64,000 nucleotides of DNA from Komarekiella atlantica HA4396-MV6 (GCA_019359395.1 JAHHHK010000007.1:1-64000); one strand, 5' to 3'. Shown: positions 43,425 to 53,185, counted from the stretch's first letter. Made by a program: numbers and translations. The notes: generated from the letters alone by a model not told the origin.

Positions 43425-44477
43425 ATGAATTGGTATCCATTAAAGTTAACTACTAATATCCAAAAATACACTTTTGGAGAACGAATGATTCCAGAACGTC
43501 TTGGAAAGCGCGGCTTACCTTCTGGGAGAATAGCTGAAACTTGGGAAGTGAGCGACTACAAAGACAAAAAAGGAACTGTGGTTAATGGCTCTTTGGCTGG
43601 CCGCACCTTACATGAACTCACGTTGGCTTATCCTAACGAACTCGTTGGTAAGGGCTGGCAGGGGCCACACTTCCCTTTACTATGCAAGTTTATTGATGCT
43701 TCTCATATGCTGCCCGTACATCTTCATGCAGATGATGAAACAGCTCGGAAATTGCACAACGAACCAAATGGTAAAACCGAAGCTTGGCACATCCTCTGGG
43801 CAGCACCGGGTGCAACAGTACTGACAGGACTCAAGTCAGAATTTACACCAGAGCAGCTATTTGAAGCTTTTGTAGCCTGTGACTATGATTCTGTTATGGT
43901 GCGTCACTCAATCCAATCGGGAGATACTATCTACGTGCCAGCAGGTATCATTCACTCTTTCGGCCCGGATACACTTGTTTTTGAAATTCAACAAACCTCA
44001 AATTTGGCTCAATCTGTGATGCCGACGGATTTGTATGGAAACGAGTACAGCCAACAAGAGTGGTATGCCAATATTAATGCTGCCCTTGATGAGCTAAAAA
44101 CCCATTATCAACCTCGTCCGAACAGTGGGCTAAAGTTACAGTCGGGAGCTAATTCTCGGATTTTTGGCTGCGCTAGTCATTACTTTGCCCTTGAACACTG
44201 GATTTTAAATGAATCTTATTTAGAACCATCTCATCCCCGCCGTTGTCTGATTCTCTCCAATGTCGGCAATGTTGTGCAGCTAGAATTTAGCTCTGGTATC
44301 GAGCCGCTTGAGCAAGGAGAATCTTGCATTTTGCCAGCAGCTATTGGAGAGGTTCGTATTGTTCCAGAGCATCAAGCCAATCTGATAGTCTGTTACGTGC
44401 CAGATTTGCAACGAGATGTAATCGAGCCACTCCAAGCAGCAGGATATGAACAACAGCAAATACAGAAATTAGGTTAG
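43425..44477 (+). CDS. manA: Class I mannose-6-phosphate isomerase
   Basis: A 350-residue zinc-dependent cupin enzyme that interconverts fructose-6-phosphate and mannose-6-phosphate for GDP-sugar and polysaccharide synthesis. The metal site is in LPVHLHADDETARK (about 90-103) and GKTEAWHILW (about 107-116, Glu), with His in IYVPAGIIHSFG (about 167-178). A TTG at 43410 would add five residues, but ATG 43425 gives the usual MNWYPLKLTTNIQKY start. It stands alone. Downstream (44478-44856) no gene is seen, only palindromes. Confidence 0.9.
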   Translation: MNWYPLKLTTNIQKYTFGERMIPERLGKRGLPSGRIAETWEVSDYKDKKGTVVNGSLAGRTLHELTLAYPNELVGKGWQGPHFPLLCKFIDASHMLPVHLHADDETARKLHNEPNGKTEAWHILWAAPGATVLTGLKSEFTPEQLFEAFVACDYDSVMVRHSIQSGDTIYVPAGIIHSFGPDTLVFEIQQTSNLAQSVMPTDLYGNEYSQQEWYANINAALDELKTHYQPRPNSGLKLQSGANSRIFGCASHYFALEHWILNESYLEPSHPRRCLILSNVGNVVQLEFSSGIEPLEQGESCILPAAIGEVRIVPEHQANLIVCYVPDLQRDVIEPLQAAGYEQQQIQKLG

Positions 44478-44523
44478 GTGAACTCAATAAATCTCTGGCA
44501 TAAGTCGAGATTTGTTAAATCGA

Positions 44524-44565
44524 ACCACAGATAAACACAGATATTTATCTGTGTTTATCTGTGGT
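44524..44565. repeat. 42-bp perfect palindrome after manA
   Basis: Arms of 20 bp, ACCACAGATAAACACAGATA and its exact complement, enclose only TT. It lies 47 bp after manA and could work as a bidirectional terminator, but it belongs to the ACCACAGA family of intergenic repeats. A T-rich tail follows. Confidence 0.8.
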
Positions 44566-44608
44566 TTATTTTCGTTTTATTCCGATTTTTGCAAGAAGTC
44601 TAATCTAA

Positions 44609-44699
44609 TAGACATCTCCAAAATGAATGTAGAGACGTAGCAGTGCTACGTCTCTACAAGGGTTATGGATAACGTATATTTAATTTCTGGAGATGTCTA
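44609..44699. mobile_element. Short MITE-like repeat with a nested hairpin
   Basis: TAGACATCTCCA (44609-44620) and its complement TGGAGATGTCTA (44688-44699) form 12-bp ends of a 91-bp unit. Inside it is a GTAGAGACGTAGCA palindrome (44629-44657) of the family seen at 5359, 29465 and 54116. Thus one repeat type seems to have landed within another. No coding potential. Confidence 0.75.
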
Positions 44700-44856
44700 A
44701 TTGTGATATTTGACGCAAGCCGCAGTCATATAGTTTTAAATTATAGATGTGTCTGGTACGCTGGTGCTTGTAAAGAAAATCTAAAAAAAGCAAAGGGCGA
44801 TCGCAACAAAACTGGATAATGCACTTGAATTAGCTAATCCATAAACTGATATTTTT

Positions 44857-45435
44857 ATGGCATATACGCCCAAAATCTTGGCTTTTGCTGGTAGCACCCG
44901 CACTGATTCCTACAACAAAAAATTGGTAAAAATTGCGGCAGATGGTGCTAAGACAGCAGGTGCGGAAGTAACTTATATAGATCTGCGGGATTTGCCCCTA
45001 CCTCTTTTTGATGAGGATTTAGAAGCTCAAGAAGGGCTACCTGCTAATGCTCGCACGTTTAAGGACTTGCTGATTTCTCATCAAGGATTGCTAATTGCTT
45101 CACCCGAATATAATAGTTCACTGACAGCAGTTTTGAAGAATGCCATCGACTGGGCATCTCGTCCGTCTCCTAACGAACCCCCGTTAGCTGCTTTTGTAGA
45201 CAAGGTTGCTGCGATTATGAGCGCTTCACCAGGTGGTTTGGGTGGTCTACGGGGCTTGGTTCACTTACGGGCTATCTTAGGAAACATCAAAGTTTTGGTA
45301 CTTCCTGATCAGGTTGCTGTACCCAAAGCTTACGAAGCTTTTAATGCCGATGGCACGTTAAAGGACGCTAAACAACAGGAATCTATTGAGAAGTTAGGTG
45401 AGAATGTAGCAAATATATTGCTAAAGCTCAACTAA
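44857..45435 (+). CDS. NAD(P)H-dependent FMN reductase
   Basis: A 192-residue flavodoxin-fold enzyme. The FMN-phosphate loop is GSTRTDSYNKKLV (about residues 12-24). SPEYNSSLTAVLKNAIDWAS (about 81-100) is the conserved isoalloxazine loop of the FMN_red family, and ASPGGLGGLRG (about 119-129) follows. It reduces FMN, quinones or similar with NAD(P)H in the cytosol; exact substrates are not clear. There is a weak RBS before the ATG. It faces the rca gene convergently, 28 bp away. Confidence 0.88.
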   Translation: MAYTPKILAFAGSTRTDSYNKKLVKIAADGAKTAGAEVTYIDLRDLPLPLFDEDLEAQEGLPANARTFKDLLISHQGLLIASPEYNSSLTAVLKNAIDWASRPSPNEPPLAAFVDKVAAIMSASPGGLGGLRGLVHLRAILGNIKVLVLPDQVAVPKAYEAFNADGTLKDAKQQESIEKLGENVANILLKLN

Positions 45436-45463
45436 ATATTGTAAACATCGAAAATTTACACTT

Positions 45464-46732
45464 TTAGTTTTTGCCATTCGGTCGTTGAATAATCGTCTCC
45501 AAAACCCGCCGTTTAGCTTTTGGATCAATACCTACTAAGCGCACATACTCACCGCTATATTCTGCCAGAGATGATTCCAAATTTGAGATTGCATCCGTCT
45601 CTGCATCGATGTGGCTGTTAACGCAAGTTTGCCAAGAACCTGTGCGGAAACGTCGTTCATCTACATGTTCAATGCTAATTTTGTAACCTTGAGATAATAA
45701 TTGCCTGATTTGTGCTTGCGTCTCTAAACTCAAATGGGTATTCGATACTTCCTGTTTACGGGATCTATTAGTTGCTTGTTGAGTTGAGCCGTTAGTTGAT
45801 GGCTGACTAATTGGTGTTGCAGGGGGTGGCGCAGCTTGATAATTTCTGCCTCTATTGAGTCGGTTGTACTCATCAACCAACTGAGAATTTTCTACTCGTT
45901 TTTGTTCACCAACCATCAAGTTACCAGACTCGATTAAGTGAGATAGGCTGAAATCTGGCTTTTTAAATTCTGGTGGCCCTTCTTGGCTATTAACTACACG
46001 CAAGGATACGCGCTCAAAACCTATTTTATGGATAAAGTTACGGATTTGTTCGTCATAAATACGCGATCGCAAAGCGCTAAAAAAGTCAACTGACTGATTC
46101 GCAAAGGTATCAACTAACTGCTCAATTTCCCGGCGCGAAAGTCCATCCGGTTCAAAAATCCCTTCAACAATGCCCACTTTATCATCTCTATCAGGTTCCC
46201 AGTAAAATTTCTCCATCCGACCATCCCGAATTAATGGCGCGTAGAGGGTGGAAAAATCATTCCCTGTGACAATAATCGGTACACGATGTAATGGCGTGGA
46301 ATCGTAGCTTCCAGGTAACTGCACATCTGTGGGATTATCGGCAATATTCATCAGTGTGGCGTTCACTAACTGCGTGTTTACAGTGTATTGAGTACCTTCA
46401 TCAAAGCGGCCTGCACCCGCATCTAAATCGTTAATCATCAAAACACACATTTTTCCGCGTACTTTGATCAGTTCTGCTGTTTCGCGGTAGCGCAGACGAA
46501 TCAAACGTGCTGGGTCTCCGGCATCTGGACTTTCTAATTCACCACCAGAGATGTGAGTCACCTCAACACCCATTTTCTCAAAGACCAACTCACATTGAAA
46601 GGACTTGCCTTCACCTTTGCGTCCATGAATCCCCAAAATTATGGGTACTCGCACACCAGGGAGTTTCAAGAAGTTTTTGGTGATGTGAACAGCAAGTTTG
46701 TCCAAAAAGCGGGGAGCAATGTAGTAACCCAT
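45464..46732 (-). CDS. rca: Rubisco activase with C-terminal SSU-like module
   Basis: A 422-residue AAA+ protein. Walker A is GRKGEGKS (37-44) and Walker B is VLMINDLDAGAG (about 95-106). The arginine-finger and sensor region includes IVTGNDFSTLYAPLIRDGRM. After a flexible Pro/Ser/Thr linker (about 295-325) there is a C-terminal Rubisco small-subunit-like (SSUL) domain: LSSEAQ-like IRQLLSQGYKISIEHVDERR and FRTGSWQTC (about 328-372), resembling RbcS. Such Rca proteins are found in filamentous beta-cyanobacteria, where SSUL anchors Rca to Rubisco in the carboxysome. The gene lies near rbcLXS (2.8 kb away) in the same direction. Confidence 0.95.
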   Translation of the reverse strand: MGYYIAPRFLDKLAVHITKNFLKLPGVRVPIILGIHGRKGEGKSFQCELVFEKMGVEVTHISGGELESPDAGDPARLIRLRYRETAELIKVRGKMCVLMINDLDAGAGRFDEGTQYTVNTQLVNATLMNIADNPTDVQLPGSYDSTPLHRVPIIVTGNDFSTLYAPLIRDGRMEKFYWEPDRDDKVGIVEGIFEPDGLSRREIEQLVDTFANQSVDFFSALRSRIYDEQIRNFIHKIGFERVSLRVVNSQEGPPEFKKPDFSLSHLIESGNLMVGEQKRVENSQLVDEYNRLNRGRNYQAAPPPATPISQPSTNGSTQQATNRSRKQEVSNTHLSLETQAQIRQLLSQGYKISIEHVDERRFRTGSWQTCVNSHIDAETDAISNLESSLAEYSGEYVRLVGIDPKAKRRVLETIIQRPNGKN

Positions 46733-46944
46733 GAGCCTGTCTTATAAATAGTTAGCACTTCTAAATATAATGTTAAGTTTTTCTGGGGACAGCGATCACT
46801 CTTTCATATTTTTATGTGGCGGATGCGATCGCACCAAGAAGTGAGAAATGGTCTTAATTAAGATGGTATTTCTGTCACAGAGGCGATCGCTTAAAAAATA
46901 TCAATGCTTGTATCTGCTATTTAAAGATATATCAATCTAGAGAT

Positions 46945-47652
46945 TTATGCCTGGGACTTTCTTGCTAACTGCTGCACAAACTCACTGTGCGAGTCACTAC
47001 TCAAACCTTGTTGTAGCATAGTCAAAACTCTTGTCATATCTCCGGTATATAATGCTTGTATATCTAACCATAAACCCGGAAAAACCTTACTTTTAATCGT
47101 ACCACTTTTATCCAGTTCCAATGATATATATTCACCATTTTCTAGGCAGAACCAATCTAGTTTATTTTCTAAAATTTGCCAAACAATATATTCTTTTACT
47201 CCGTTCCGACGGTAAGCTTTTTTCTTATCGTATAAGTCATTTGCAGCACTGCTAGCTGCAACTTCAGCAACTAATTCTGGTGCGCCTTCGATGTAGTCAT
47301 CTTCACTAATGCGTGCTTGTCCACCCAATATTTCATCAATTAACAACACAACATCAGGCTGAGGTTCGTTATCTAAGTCTAAGCGGACTGTGGCATTATC
47401 ACCTAACTCCACACCTGGAGTGGAAACTTTATAAGTTCCTAACCAGATTATCAAGTCACCATGAGGTTTTCCATGACTTCTGAAACGTAAGGGTGATGCC
47501 ACGTAGACGACTCCTTCTATTAGTTCTGCTTTTTTAGTATCTGGCATAGCGTGATAGCGACGCTCAAATTCATGGCAAGTGAGTCTGTCGCCACTTTCTA
47601 AGGGTGGAATGGGTGGGTTTTTGCCTAGGTTATGCCTGATTGATGCCGTCAT
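46945..47652 (-). CDS. Uma2 family (DUF820) protein
   Basis: A 235-residue member of the Uma2 PD-(D/E)xK family. KAELIEGVVYVASPLRF (about 44-60) marks the first strand; the putative metal ligands are the Asp of EPQPDVVLLID (about 98-108) and the Glu of APELVAEVAAS (about 125-135), with Lys in YRRNGVKEYIVWQ (about 147-159). The C-terminal region after the core is longer than in the window's shortest Uma2. ATG 47652 is used, with AGGA eight bases upstream, rather than the ORF's earlier ATG at 47682. Its role is unknown; it separates rca from a GDSL gene. Confidence 0.82.
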   Translation of the reverse strand: MTASIRHNLGKNPPIPPLESGDRLTCHEFERRYHAMPDTKKAELIEGVVYVASPLRFRSHGKPHGDLIIWLGTYKVSTPGVELGDNATVRLDLDNEPQPDVVLLIDEILGGQARISEDDYIEGAPELVAEVAASSAANDLYDKKKAYRRNGVKEYIVWQILENKLDWFCLENGEYISLELDKSGTIKSKVFPGLWLDIQALYTGDMTRVLTMLQQGLSSDSHSEFVQQLARKSQA

Positions 47653-47759
47653 GAGCAGATTCCTGGAGGAATGTCTTTGCATCTAGTATACCGATAATTG
47701 TTCTGAGGAAGCTCAAGGCAGGCGATCGCGCAAAGCGCACACTGAAAGCGATCGCTTTA

Positions 47760-48362
47760 TTAAATTAGAGGAAACCAATTTAACCAAGCGTCCCAATTTT
47801 CTACAATTTGGGCAAATTCTGTATAGCCTCCAGATCTAGGATGAACCCCGTCATTAGTTCTTGCTTCATTTATCCAAATACTTGAATTTTCTAATATTGG
47901 AAAAACGTCTAAATAAGGTATATTAAATTCTTGACAAATCCAAGCAAACTGTTTGGATAAATTGATAGTTCTCTGCTTTCTTTGAGGGTCTTCCTCGTCT
48001 ACATAAGGCGCAGGGCCAACCATTAATACAGGATATAACTGTTTAGCTTCACTTAAAATTTTGCTAGCATTTTTGATAGACTCTGTAAAACTCACACGGG
48101 TTTGACCATTTTCCAGAGTCGTGTCATTTAGCCCAAAAGAAAACACAACTCTACCGTCATACTCTTGAGGCAATCGATCTGATACTTCTTGTATCCAGCG
48201 CTTTGCTATATCAGTACTCGTATCTCGCCTAATTCCTAAATTATAGTAAGTAATTTCATAACCTTTTTTGTTAGCATTAACGCATATTCTACCTGTCCAA
48301 CCAAGACATTCTGGGTCGCCAGTACCATTAACAAAAGAGTCACCAACAAAACAAATTCTCAT
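47760..48362 (-). CDS. SGNH/GDSL-type esterase
   Basis: A 200-residue SGNH hydrolase. Block I is VGDSFVNGTG (about 6-15, nucleophile Ser9), block II the Gly in NLGIRRDTS (about 42-50), block III the Asn in FGLNDTT (about 76-82), and block V DGVHPRSGG (about 171-179) with the catalytic Asp and His. All four are intact. No signal peptide is seen, so it should be cytosolic and probably acts on acyl or carbohydrate esters; substrate is unknown. It lies 226 bp after rbcS in the same direction, with a terminator and a repeat in between, so it is probably transcribed separately. Confidence 0.88.
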   Translation of the reverse strand: MRICFVGDSFVNGTGDPECLGWTGRICVNANKKGYEITYYNLGIRRDTSTDIAKRWIQEVSDRLPQEYDGRVVFSFGLNDTTLENGQTRVSFTESIKNASKILSEAKQLYPVLMVGPAPYVDEEDPQRKQRTINLSKQFAWICQEFNIPYLDVFPILENSSIWINEARTNDGVHPRSGGYTEFAQIVENWDAWLNWFPLI

Positions 48363-48469
48363 TTAGCGTAGAACTTAGAAAAACGCAAAGGCACACGGAG
48401 GAAAACGCAGAGTACCGCAAAGAATAGCTAGCTCCGCGTACTTTTGCGTAAACCTCTGCGTACCTACTC

Positions 48470-48511
48470 CTGCAAGAAGGCGTTCGCGTAGCGTCTCGTA
48501 GAGAAGCGCCT
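48470..48511. repeat. Dispersed repeat (GTAGCGTCTCGTAGAGAAG family)
   Basis: A member of the same palindromic intergenic family as 14765, 49430 and 52985. It lies between the GDSL gene and rbcS. The phrase GAAGGCGTTCGCGTAGCGTC is followed by TCGTAGAGAAGCGCC. Confidence 0.75.
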
Positions 48512-48533
48512 ATGCGTTTAAAATCAATTAAAC

Positions 48534-48561
48534 AAGAGAGGCAGATAATTCTACCTCTCTT
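48534..48561 (-). terminator. Probable terminator after rbcS
   Basis: Arms AAGAGAGG(C) and CCTCTCTT form an eight- to nine-base stem with an inner AGAtAATTCT; on the minus strand this follows rbcS by 26 bp and precedes GTTTAATTGATTTT, a modest U-tract. It should end the rbcLXS transcript. The stem is symmetric, so direction is inferred from the neighbouring gene. Confidence 0.55.
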
Positions 48562-48587
48562 ATTAATTACTTTAAAGCGTGTAAGCC

Positions 48588-48923
48588 TTAGTATCTGCTA
48601 GCGTTAGGTTTGTGAACAAGAAAGCTCATAACTTGGCACTGCTTGATGTTATCAAAACCCACAACGCGGATATAAGAGTTGCTAAATTGAGAACGGCAAC
48701 CTTGGACTTCACTCAGTACTTCTTGAGTGGATTTAGCGCCAAACAAAGGCAGTTTCCACATTGTCCAGAATAATTCCGTTGGCTCAGAAGTTTCGTTAAA
48801 CTCGATCGCAGGAATAAAACCTTGATTCAGGATGTACTGGATCTGCTTGGCAATTTGAGCGTCAGACAGAGAAGGCAGATAAGAAAGGGTTTCGTAACGA
48901 CGCTCTTTTGGTAAAGTTTGCAT
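48588..48923 (-). CDS. rbcS: Rubisco small subunit
   Basis: A 111-residue form I small subunit of ribulose-bisphosphate carboxylase, the CO2-fixing enzyme of the Calvin cycle in carboxysomes. [20 protein letters not shown] (about 6-25), [13 protein letters not shown] (about 32-44), [19 protein letters not shown] (about 52-70) and [20 protein letters not shown] (about 84-103) are conserved. It ends the rbcL-rbcX-rbcS operon. Length and sequence are normal, with no damage. Confidence 0.97.
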   Translation of the reverse strand: MQTLPKERRYETLSYLPSLSDAQIAKQIQYILNQGFIPAIEFNETSEPTELFWTMWKLPLFGAKSTQEVLSEVQGCRSQFSNSYIRVVGFDNIKQCQVMSFLVHKPNASRY

Positions 48924-48969
48924 AGCTGTTGATAATGGGTGGCAATTTTTTACTACTTAAGTTGACCGA

Positions 48970-49377
48970 TTAAGTGGATAAATTATCCAAGTTCGGATCT
49001 GAGGTTGCTTGCTGTTCTGGTTGCAGACTGGGGTTTGATGTATCTATTTGCGTGATCCGTTCTAGATGCTGGCGACGCTGTTCCATATTGGCTTGCTGAA
49101 TGCCAGTACAAACCATTTCCGGTAAAAATTCAGCGATTTCCTCCGCAATGTGTTCCCTGACAGTCATGATCCGCAATGCCAAATCTGGCTTTTCTCGGAA
49201 CAGTTGCTCAATGTATGATTCTCCGTCCTGAATTTTGCCGGACGAAAAGTTATGCAGCCAAAGTTCCAATGGCGGATTGGTCTCGCCTAGCTGTGCCAGT
49301 ACTGTCCTTAGAGCCTGATAAGTCAGGTAGCTTTGGAGAGTCTTGGCTGTGTCTTTCGCAATTTGCTTGAGATTCAT
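48970..49377 (-). CDS. rbcX: Rubisco assembly chaperone RbcX
   Basis: A 135-residue helical chaperone that binds the C-terminal tail of RbcL and helps L8 core assembly. MNLKQIAKDTAKTLQSYLTY and TYQALRTVLAQLGETNPPLE (about 1-38) are typical. The family's central YIEQLFREKPDLALRIMTVR (about 57-76) follows, and the C-terminal tail is variable. It lies between rbcL and rbcS on the same strand, as in other filamentous cyanobacteria. Full-length and intact. Confidence 0.95.
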   Translation of the reverse strand: MNLKQIAKDTAKTLQSYLTYQALRTVLAQLGETNPPLELWLHNFSSGKIQDGESYIEQLFREKPDLALRIMTVREHIAEEIAEFLPEMVCTGIQQANMEQRRQHLERITQIDTSNPSLQPEQQATSDPNLDNLST

Positions 49378-49429
49378 GCTTGACCCCAGCCTTTAAAAGT
49401 ATGAAGTGTAAAGGATGTAGACACCCTTT

Positions 49430-49475
49430 GGGTGGCTTCCCGTTCGCGTAGCGTCTCCGCTAGGAGAAGGGTAGG
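49430..49475. repeat. Palindromic repeat between rbcL and rbcX
   Basis: Phrases CCCTTTGGGTGGCTTCCCGT and CGCTAGGAGAAGGG surround a GCGTAGCGTCTCC core. This belongs to the GTAGCGTCTC family. It would form a stem-loop in the rbcL-rbcX message, a position compatible with tuning rbcX and rbcS amounts, but no function is shown. Confidence 0.75.
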
Positions 49476-49532
49476 ATGAAGTGATTAAAGTAATTTAACA
49501 TTCAGCCTTTATCCTTTCACCTTCAACCTTTA

Positions 49533-50963
49533 TCAGACGGTATCCATTGCTTCAAACTCGAACTTGATTTCTTTCCACAGTTCGCAAGCAACAGCCAATT
49601 CAGGAGACCACTTAGCGGCTTCGCGGATAATATCGTTACCTTCACGAGCCAAGTTGCGACCTTCGTTACGAGCTTGAACGCAAGCTTCTAAAGCTACGCG
49701 GTTAGCTGTAGCACCAGGAGCATTACCCCAGGGGTGCCCGAGAGTACCACCACCAAATTGTAGTACGGAGTCATCACCAAAGATTTCTACGAGTGCAGGC
49801 ATGTGCCAGATGTGGATACCACCAGAAGCAACTGCCATGACGCCAGGTAGAGAAGCCCAGTCTTGGGTAAAGTAGATACCGCGAGACTTGTCTTGCTCAA
49901 CGTAGTTTTCACGTAGTAGATCAACGAAGCCCATTGTGATACCGCGTTCACCTTCCAGCTTACCAACCACTGTTCCGGTGTGGATGTGGTCGCCGCCGGA
50001 CATCCGCAGCGCTTTAGCCAAAACGCGGAAGTGGATACCGTGGTTCTTTTGACGGTCGATAACAGCGTGCATAGCGCGGTGGATGTGCAGCAACAGACCG
50101 TTATCACGACACCAACGAGCCAATGTGGTGTTGGCGGTGAAACCTGCGGTGAGGTAGTCGTGCATAATGATGGGCATTTTGAGTTCTTTAGCGTACTCAG
50201 CCCGTTTCAGCATTTCTTCACAGGTAGGAGCGGTGACATTTAGGTAGTGACCTTTGATTTCACCGGTTTCAGCTTGAGCTTTGTGGATAGCTTCAGCAAC
50301 GAACAAGAAGCGATCGCGCCATCTTTGGAATGGAGCAGAGTTGATGTTTTCGTCGTCTTTGGTAAAGTCCAAACCACCGCGCAAACATTCATATACAGCG
50401 CGTCCGTAGTTCTTAGCAGAAAGACCTAATTTGGGCTTAATTGTACAACCCAGCAAAGGACGACCGTATTTGTTTAACTTATCACGCTCAACTTGAATAC
50501 CGTGGGGAGGCCCTTGGAAGGTCTTCAGGTAAGCTACAGGAATCCGTAAGTCTTCCAGACGCAGCGCCCGCAGAGCTTTAAAACCAAATACGTTACCTAC
50601 GATTGAGGTCAACATGTTGGTTACAGAGCCTTCTTCAAACAAATCCAAAGGATAGGCAATGTAAGCAATAAATTGGTTATCTTCGCCGGCAACTGGTTCG
50701 ATGTCGTAGCAACGACCTTTGTAGCGATCTAGGTCGGTGAGCAAGTCTGTCCATACAGTTGTCCAAGTACCAGTGGAAGACTCAGCCGCCACAGCCGCAG
50801 CTGCTTCTTCATAGGGAACTCCAGGCTGGGGTGTAACCCGGAATGCCGCCAGAATGTCTGTATCTTTGGGTGTGTAGTCGGGTGTGTAATAAGTTAGTCT
50901 GTAATCTTTTACACCAGCTTGATACCCAGTTTTGCTCTGAGTCTTAGTTTGAGCGTAAGACAT
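49533..50963 (-). CDS. rbcL: Rubisco large subunit (form IB)
   Basis: A 476-residue large subunit of ribulose-bisphosphate carboxylase/oxygenase. The catalytic signature GLDFTKDDE (about 197-205), with the carbamylated Lys201, is intact. KPKLGLS (about 175-181) is the active-site loop and [16 protein letters not shown] (about 401-416) the phosphate-binding region. It is a cyanobacterial form IB protein of normal length. It heads rbcL-rbcX-rbcS; a GAAGGAT RBS lies before the ATG. Its upstream region (50964-51766) contains no gene. Confidence 0.98.
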   Translation of the reverse strand: MSYAQTKTQSKTGYQAGVKDYRLTYYTPDYTPKDTDILAAFRVTPQPGVPYEEAAAAVAAESSTGTWTTVWTDLLTDLDRYKGRCYDIEPVAGEDNQFIAYIAYPLDLFEEGSVTNMLTSIVGNVFGFKALRALRLEDLRIPVAYLKTFQGPPHGIQVERDKLNKYGRPLLGCTIKPKLGLSAKNYGRAVYECLRGGLDFTKDDENINSAPFQRWRDRFLFVAEAIHKAQAETGEIKGHYLNVTAPTCEEMLKRAEYAKELKMPIIMHDYLTAGFTANTTLARWCRDNGLLLHIHRAMHAVIDRQKNHGIHFRVLAKALRMSGGDHIHTGTVVGKLEGERGITMGFVDLLRENYVEQDKSRGIYFTQDWASLPGVMAVASGGIHIWHMPALVEIFGDDSVLQFGGGTLGHPWGNAPGATANRVALEACVQARNEGRNLAREGNDIIREAAKWSPELAVACELWKEIKFEFEAMDTV

Positions 50964-51766
50964 ATTTTATCCTTCCCAGAAGTCACTCTTTTTACTTATC
51001 AGATCACGTGCTGTGCAATTTCCCCTCATCCCCGCTCTTTCCCCCCTTCAGCGGGGAGAAGATCAGGAAACTTTTCTGTTAGGGGTTGCCTTTAGTAGAG
51101 GGTAGTAGTCTTTATGCGGCGGACACTTTGGTAGCGGTAGTAATTCTGCTCACCAGTGTGATTCCCTTCTAGAGACACACGACCTAGCGCTTCTACTTTC
51201 CTCTCTTCTATGAGTATCAAAATTCTTTTTTATCTCTTCCTCACACTCCACTAAACCTTTTCAATTCCACCAAAACCACCAGCACGCGGTAGTACTTAGA
51301 TAATTTCCCTACAAATCGGGGCATTCAGGGGAGTGGGCTGGCTGGCACACATTCCCGCCTCTGCATTCCTTTTACCTTCTCCCTTGACAGGAAAAAGACT
51401 ACAAGAGAATTTACTTGACAGCAAAGACAAAGGTTTAGCAAAGTTGTGAGCTAAAAATAAAAAATTGCACACCACGTAATTTGTAGCTTGTTTCACAATA
51501 TATCAAGAATTCGATAAGTTATTCTTTGAAACTTTTTAACTTAACTATATAAATTTGTTATTACATAAAGTTTTAAACATTTTGTTAAGAATGGTTTACA
51601 AAGGTTCATCAATAACTGTATAGAGCCTTGATGGACAAGAGTTTCCCTATTTGAAGGAAGATTGTCAGAATGCTTTTGAGGCTTTGAGTTGGAGAAAAAT
51701 TACCTGTGACGTTTAAAAAATCTCAGCTAGGGGAACACTGAAATTAATTCAAAGCCAGTTTAGGTA
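50964..51766. promoter_or_regulatory. Gene-free rbcL upstream region
   Basis: About 800 bp separates rbcL (minus) from the propeller gene (plus). The part near rbcL is GC-richer, the distal part AT-rich. In other filamentous cyanobacteria the rbcL message has a long leader controlled by global regulators; here no specific NtcA, RbcR/CcmR or promoter motif was picked confidently by eye. No gene or large repeat was recognised. Confidence 0.5.
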
Positions 51767-52957
51767 ATGGCTATGAGTATTGTCTCCAAAGGAAATGTCA
51801 CCGTGGTATTGATTCACAAGCGTACTAATCTATTGATTACTTCTATTTTGCTGGGGCTGATATCTTTGCCGAGCATGACGATTGTGGCAATGGGAACTCC
51901 GGCAATGTCTAACGACAAGTCGCCCCGCGCTTACGCACAAAAAATTGGTAATAGTATTCCGCCACAAAAAACTCCTGATATTAAGCCATCAGAGTTAACT
52001 CCAACTTATCCGGCTTCTGCACCGCCACCGCGAGTAGATTCCTTACCCAATCAGCGGGGAGTGCAAGAGCATACGCAAGAAACTGATTATCGTGTTAGCA
52101 ACTTGCTGGCAGATTTTACAGGTAATCTCTGGGTGGGTTCTTGGCGGGGATTATCACGGATTGACCCTAACACTGGCAAGATTATCGCTCGTGTTAGTTT
52201 ACCAAACATTGCCATTGGTGCTTTAGCTCAAGACAAAGTAGGCCGTCTGTGGGTGGGAAGTTATGAAGGACTGATTAGAGTAGAACCCCGCACTAATGAA
52301 ATTACAGCACAGAATTTATTTTTGCCTTCCAAACGAGTATTGTCACTGTTGCTTGACAAACGGGGTTATTTGTGGGCTGGAACTGATAACGGCTTAGCTT
52401 TAATTAGCCCCGACCAAGGCTTGATTATGACAACTTTAAAAAATCTGCCTGGTGTCAGCGCCAACACCCTAACCTTAGATGCTGAAGGCCACCTATGGGT
52501 CGGCACACTTGATGGATTGGTGCGGGTTAATACTGCCAATGCTTTGATAATAAAACGGATTGGTAATTTACCAGGAACAACTGTACAAGCTTTGGCTATC
52601 AGTCCAGAAGGGTTAATTTGGGCGGGAATGCCCAATAATTTGTTAGTTATCAACCCAAAAACTGGGGCTGTGCTGCGGTCTGTAACACGTCTACGGGGAC
52701 GTGACGTAACTTCGGTGCGCTTTGCTAAAGATGGTAGTATCTGGGTCGGGACTAATAATGGTTTGTTACGATTAAATCCAAATACAGGCGCGGTATTAGA
52801 CGAAGAAGTTACCGGACTTCCTTCTAGTCGAGTTCTGACTCTTGTGTCTGATGTTGGCAACAAATTATGGATTGGTACTAGTGAAGGTCTGGCTTGGTTA
52901 ATGCCCAAAATGGGCAGTGCAAAACCCCATATTGCTTTCAGTCGCGCCGTGAAATAG
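51767..52957 (+). CDS. Exported two-component-regulator-type propeller protein
   Basis: A 396-residue protein. An N-terminal hydrophobic export segment (LLITSILLGLISLPSMTIVA, about 22-41) and a Pro-rich linker (about 60-100) lead to a beta-propeller of about six repeats. Each has LWVGTxxGLxRxNPxTG-like signatures (for example LWVGSYEGLIRVEPRT and LWVGTLDGLVRVNTANA), as in the ligand-sensing propeller of hybrid sensor kinases. No kinase domain follows, so it is a stand-alone periplasmic propeller. Its partner is unknown. The ATG could be 51767 or 51773. It is divergent from rbcL. Confidence 0.83.
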   Translation: MAMSIVSKGNVTVVLIHKRTNLLITSILLGLISLPSMTIVAMGTPAMSNDKSPRAYAQKIGNSIPPQKTPDIKPSELTPTYPASAPPPRVDSLPNQRGVQEHTQETDYRVSNLLADFTGNLWVGSWRGLSRIDPNTGKIIARVSLPNIAIGALAQDKVGRLWVGSYEGLIRVEPRTNEITAQNLFLPSKRVLSLLLDKRGYLWAGTDNGLALISPDQGLIMTTLKNLPGVSANTLTLDAEGHLWVGTLDGLVRVNTANALIIKRIGNLPGTTVQALAISPEGLIWAGMPNNLLVINPKTGAVLRSVTRLRGRDVTSVRFAKDGSIWVGTNNGLLRLNPNTGAVLDEEVTGLPSSRVLTLVSDVGNKLWIGTSEGLAWLMPKMGSAKPHIAFSRAVK

Positions 52958-52969
52958 GGACTAGGGACT

Positions 52970-53100
52970 GGGGAACTTGTACTGAGCGTACCCCTACGGG
53001 GAAGCAAGCTACGCCTTGGTCTCGTAGAGAAGTCGTAAAGCCTGCGGCATAGCTACGCTTAGGGCGCAGCCTCGAAGTAGAGAAGTATGGGGAATGGGAA
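52970..53100. repeat. GTCTCGTAGAGAAG repeat cluster before panB
   Basis: Includes CTGAGCGTACCCCTACGGGG, TGGTCTCGTAGAGAAGTCGT and CGAAGTAGAGAAGT, members of the intergenic repeat family listed at 14765. A short TACTCAGCACTCATTACTCA direct repeat follows it up to panB. No gene is present. Confidence 0.7.
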
Positions 53101-53185
53101 GAAAAGACTACCCCTTCTCCCTTATCTCTCCAACTCTTCCACTTAGCACTCATTACTCAGCACTCATTACTCAGCACTAAAAAAA

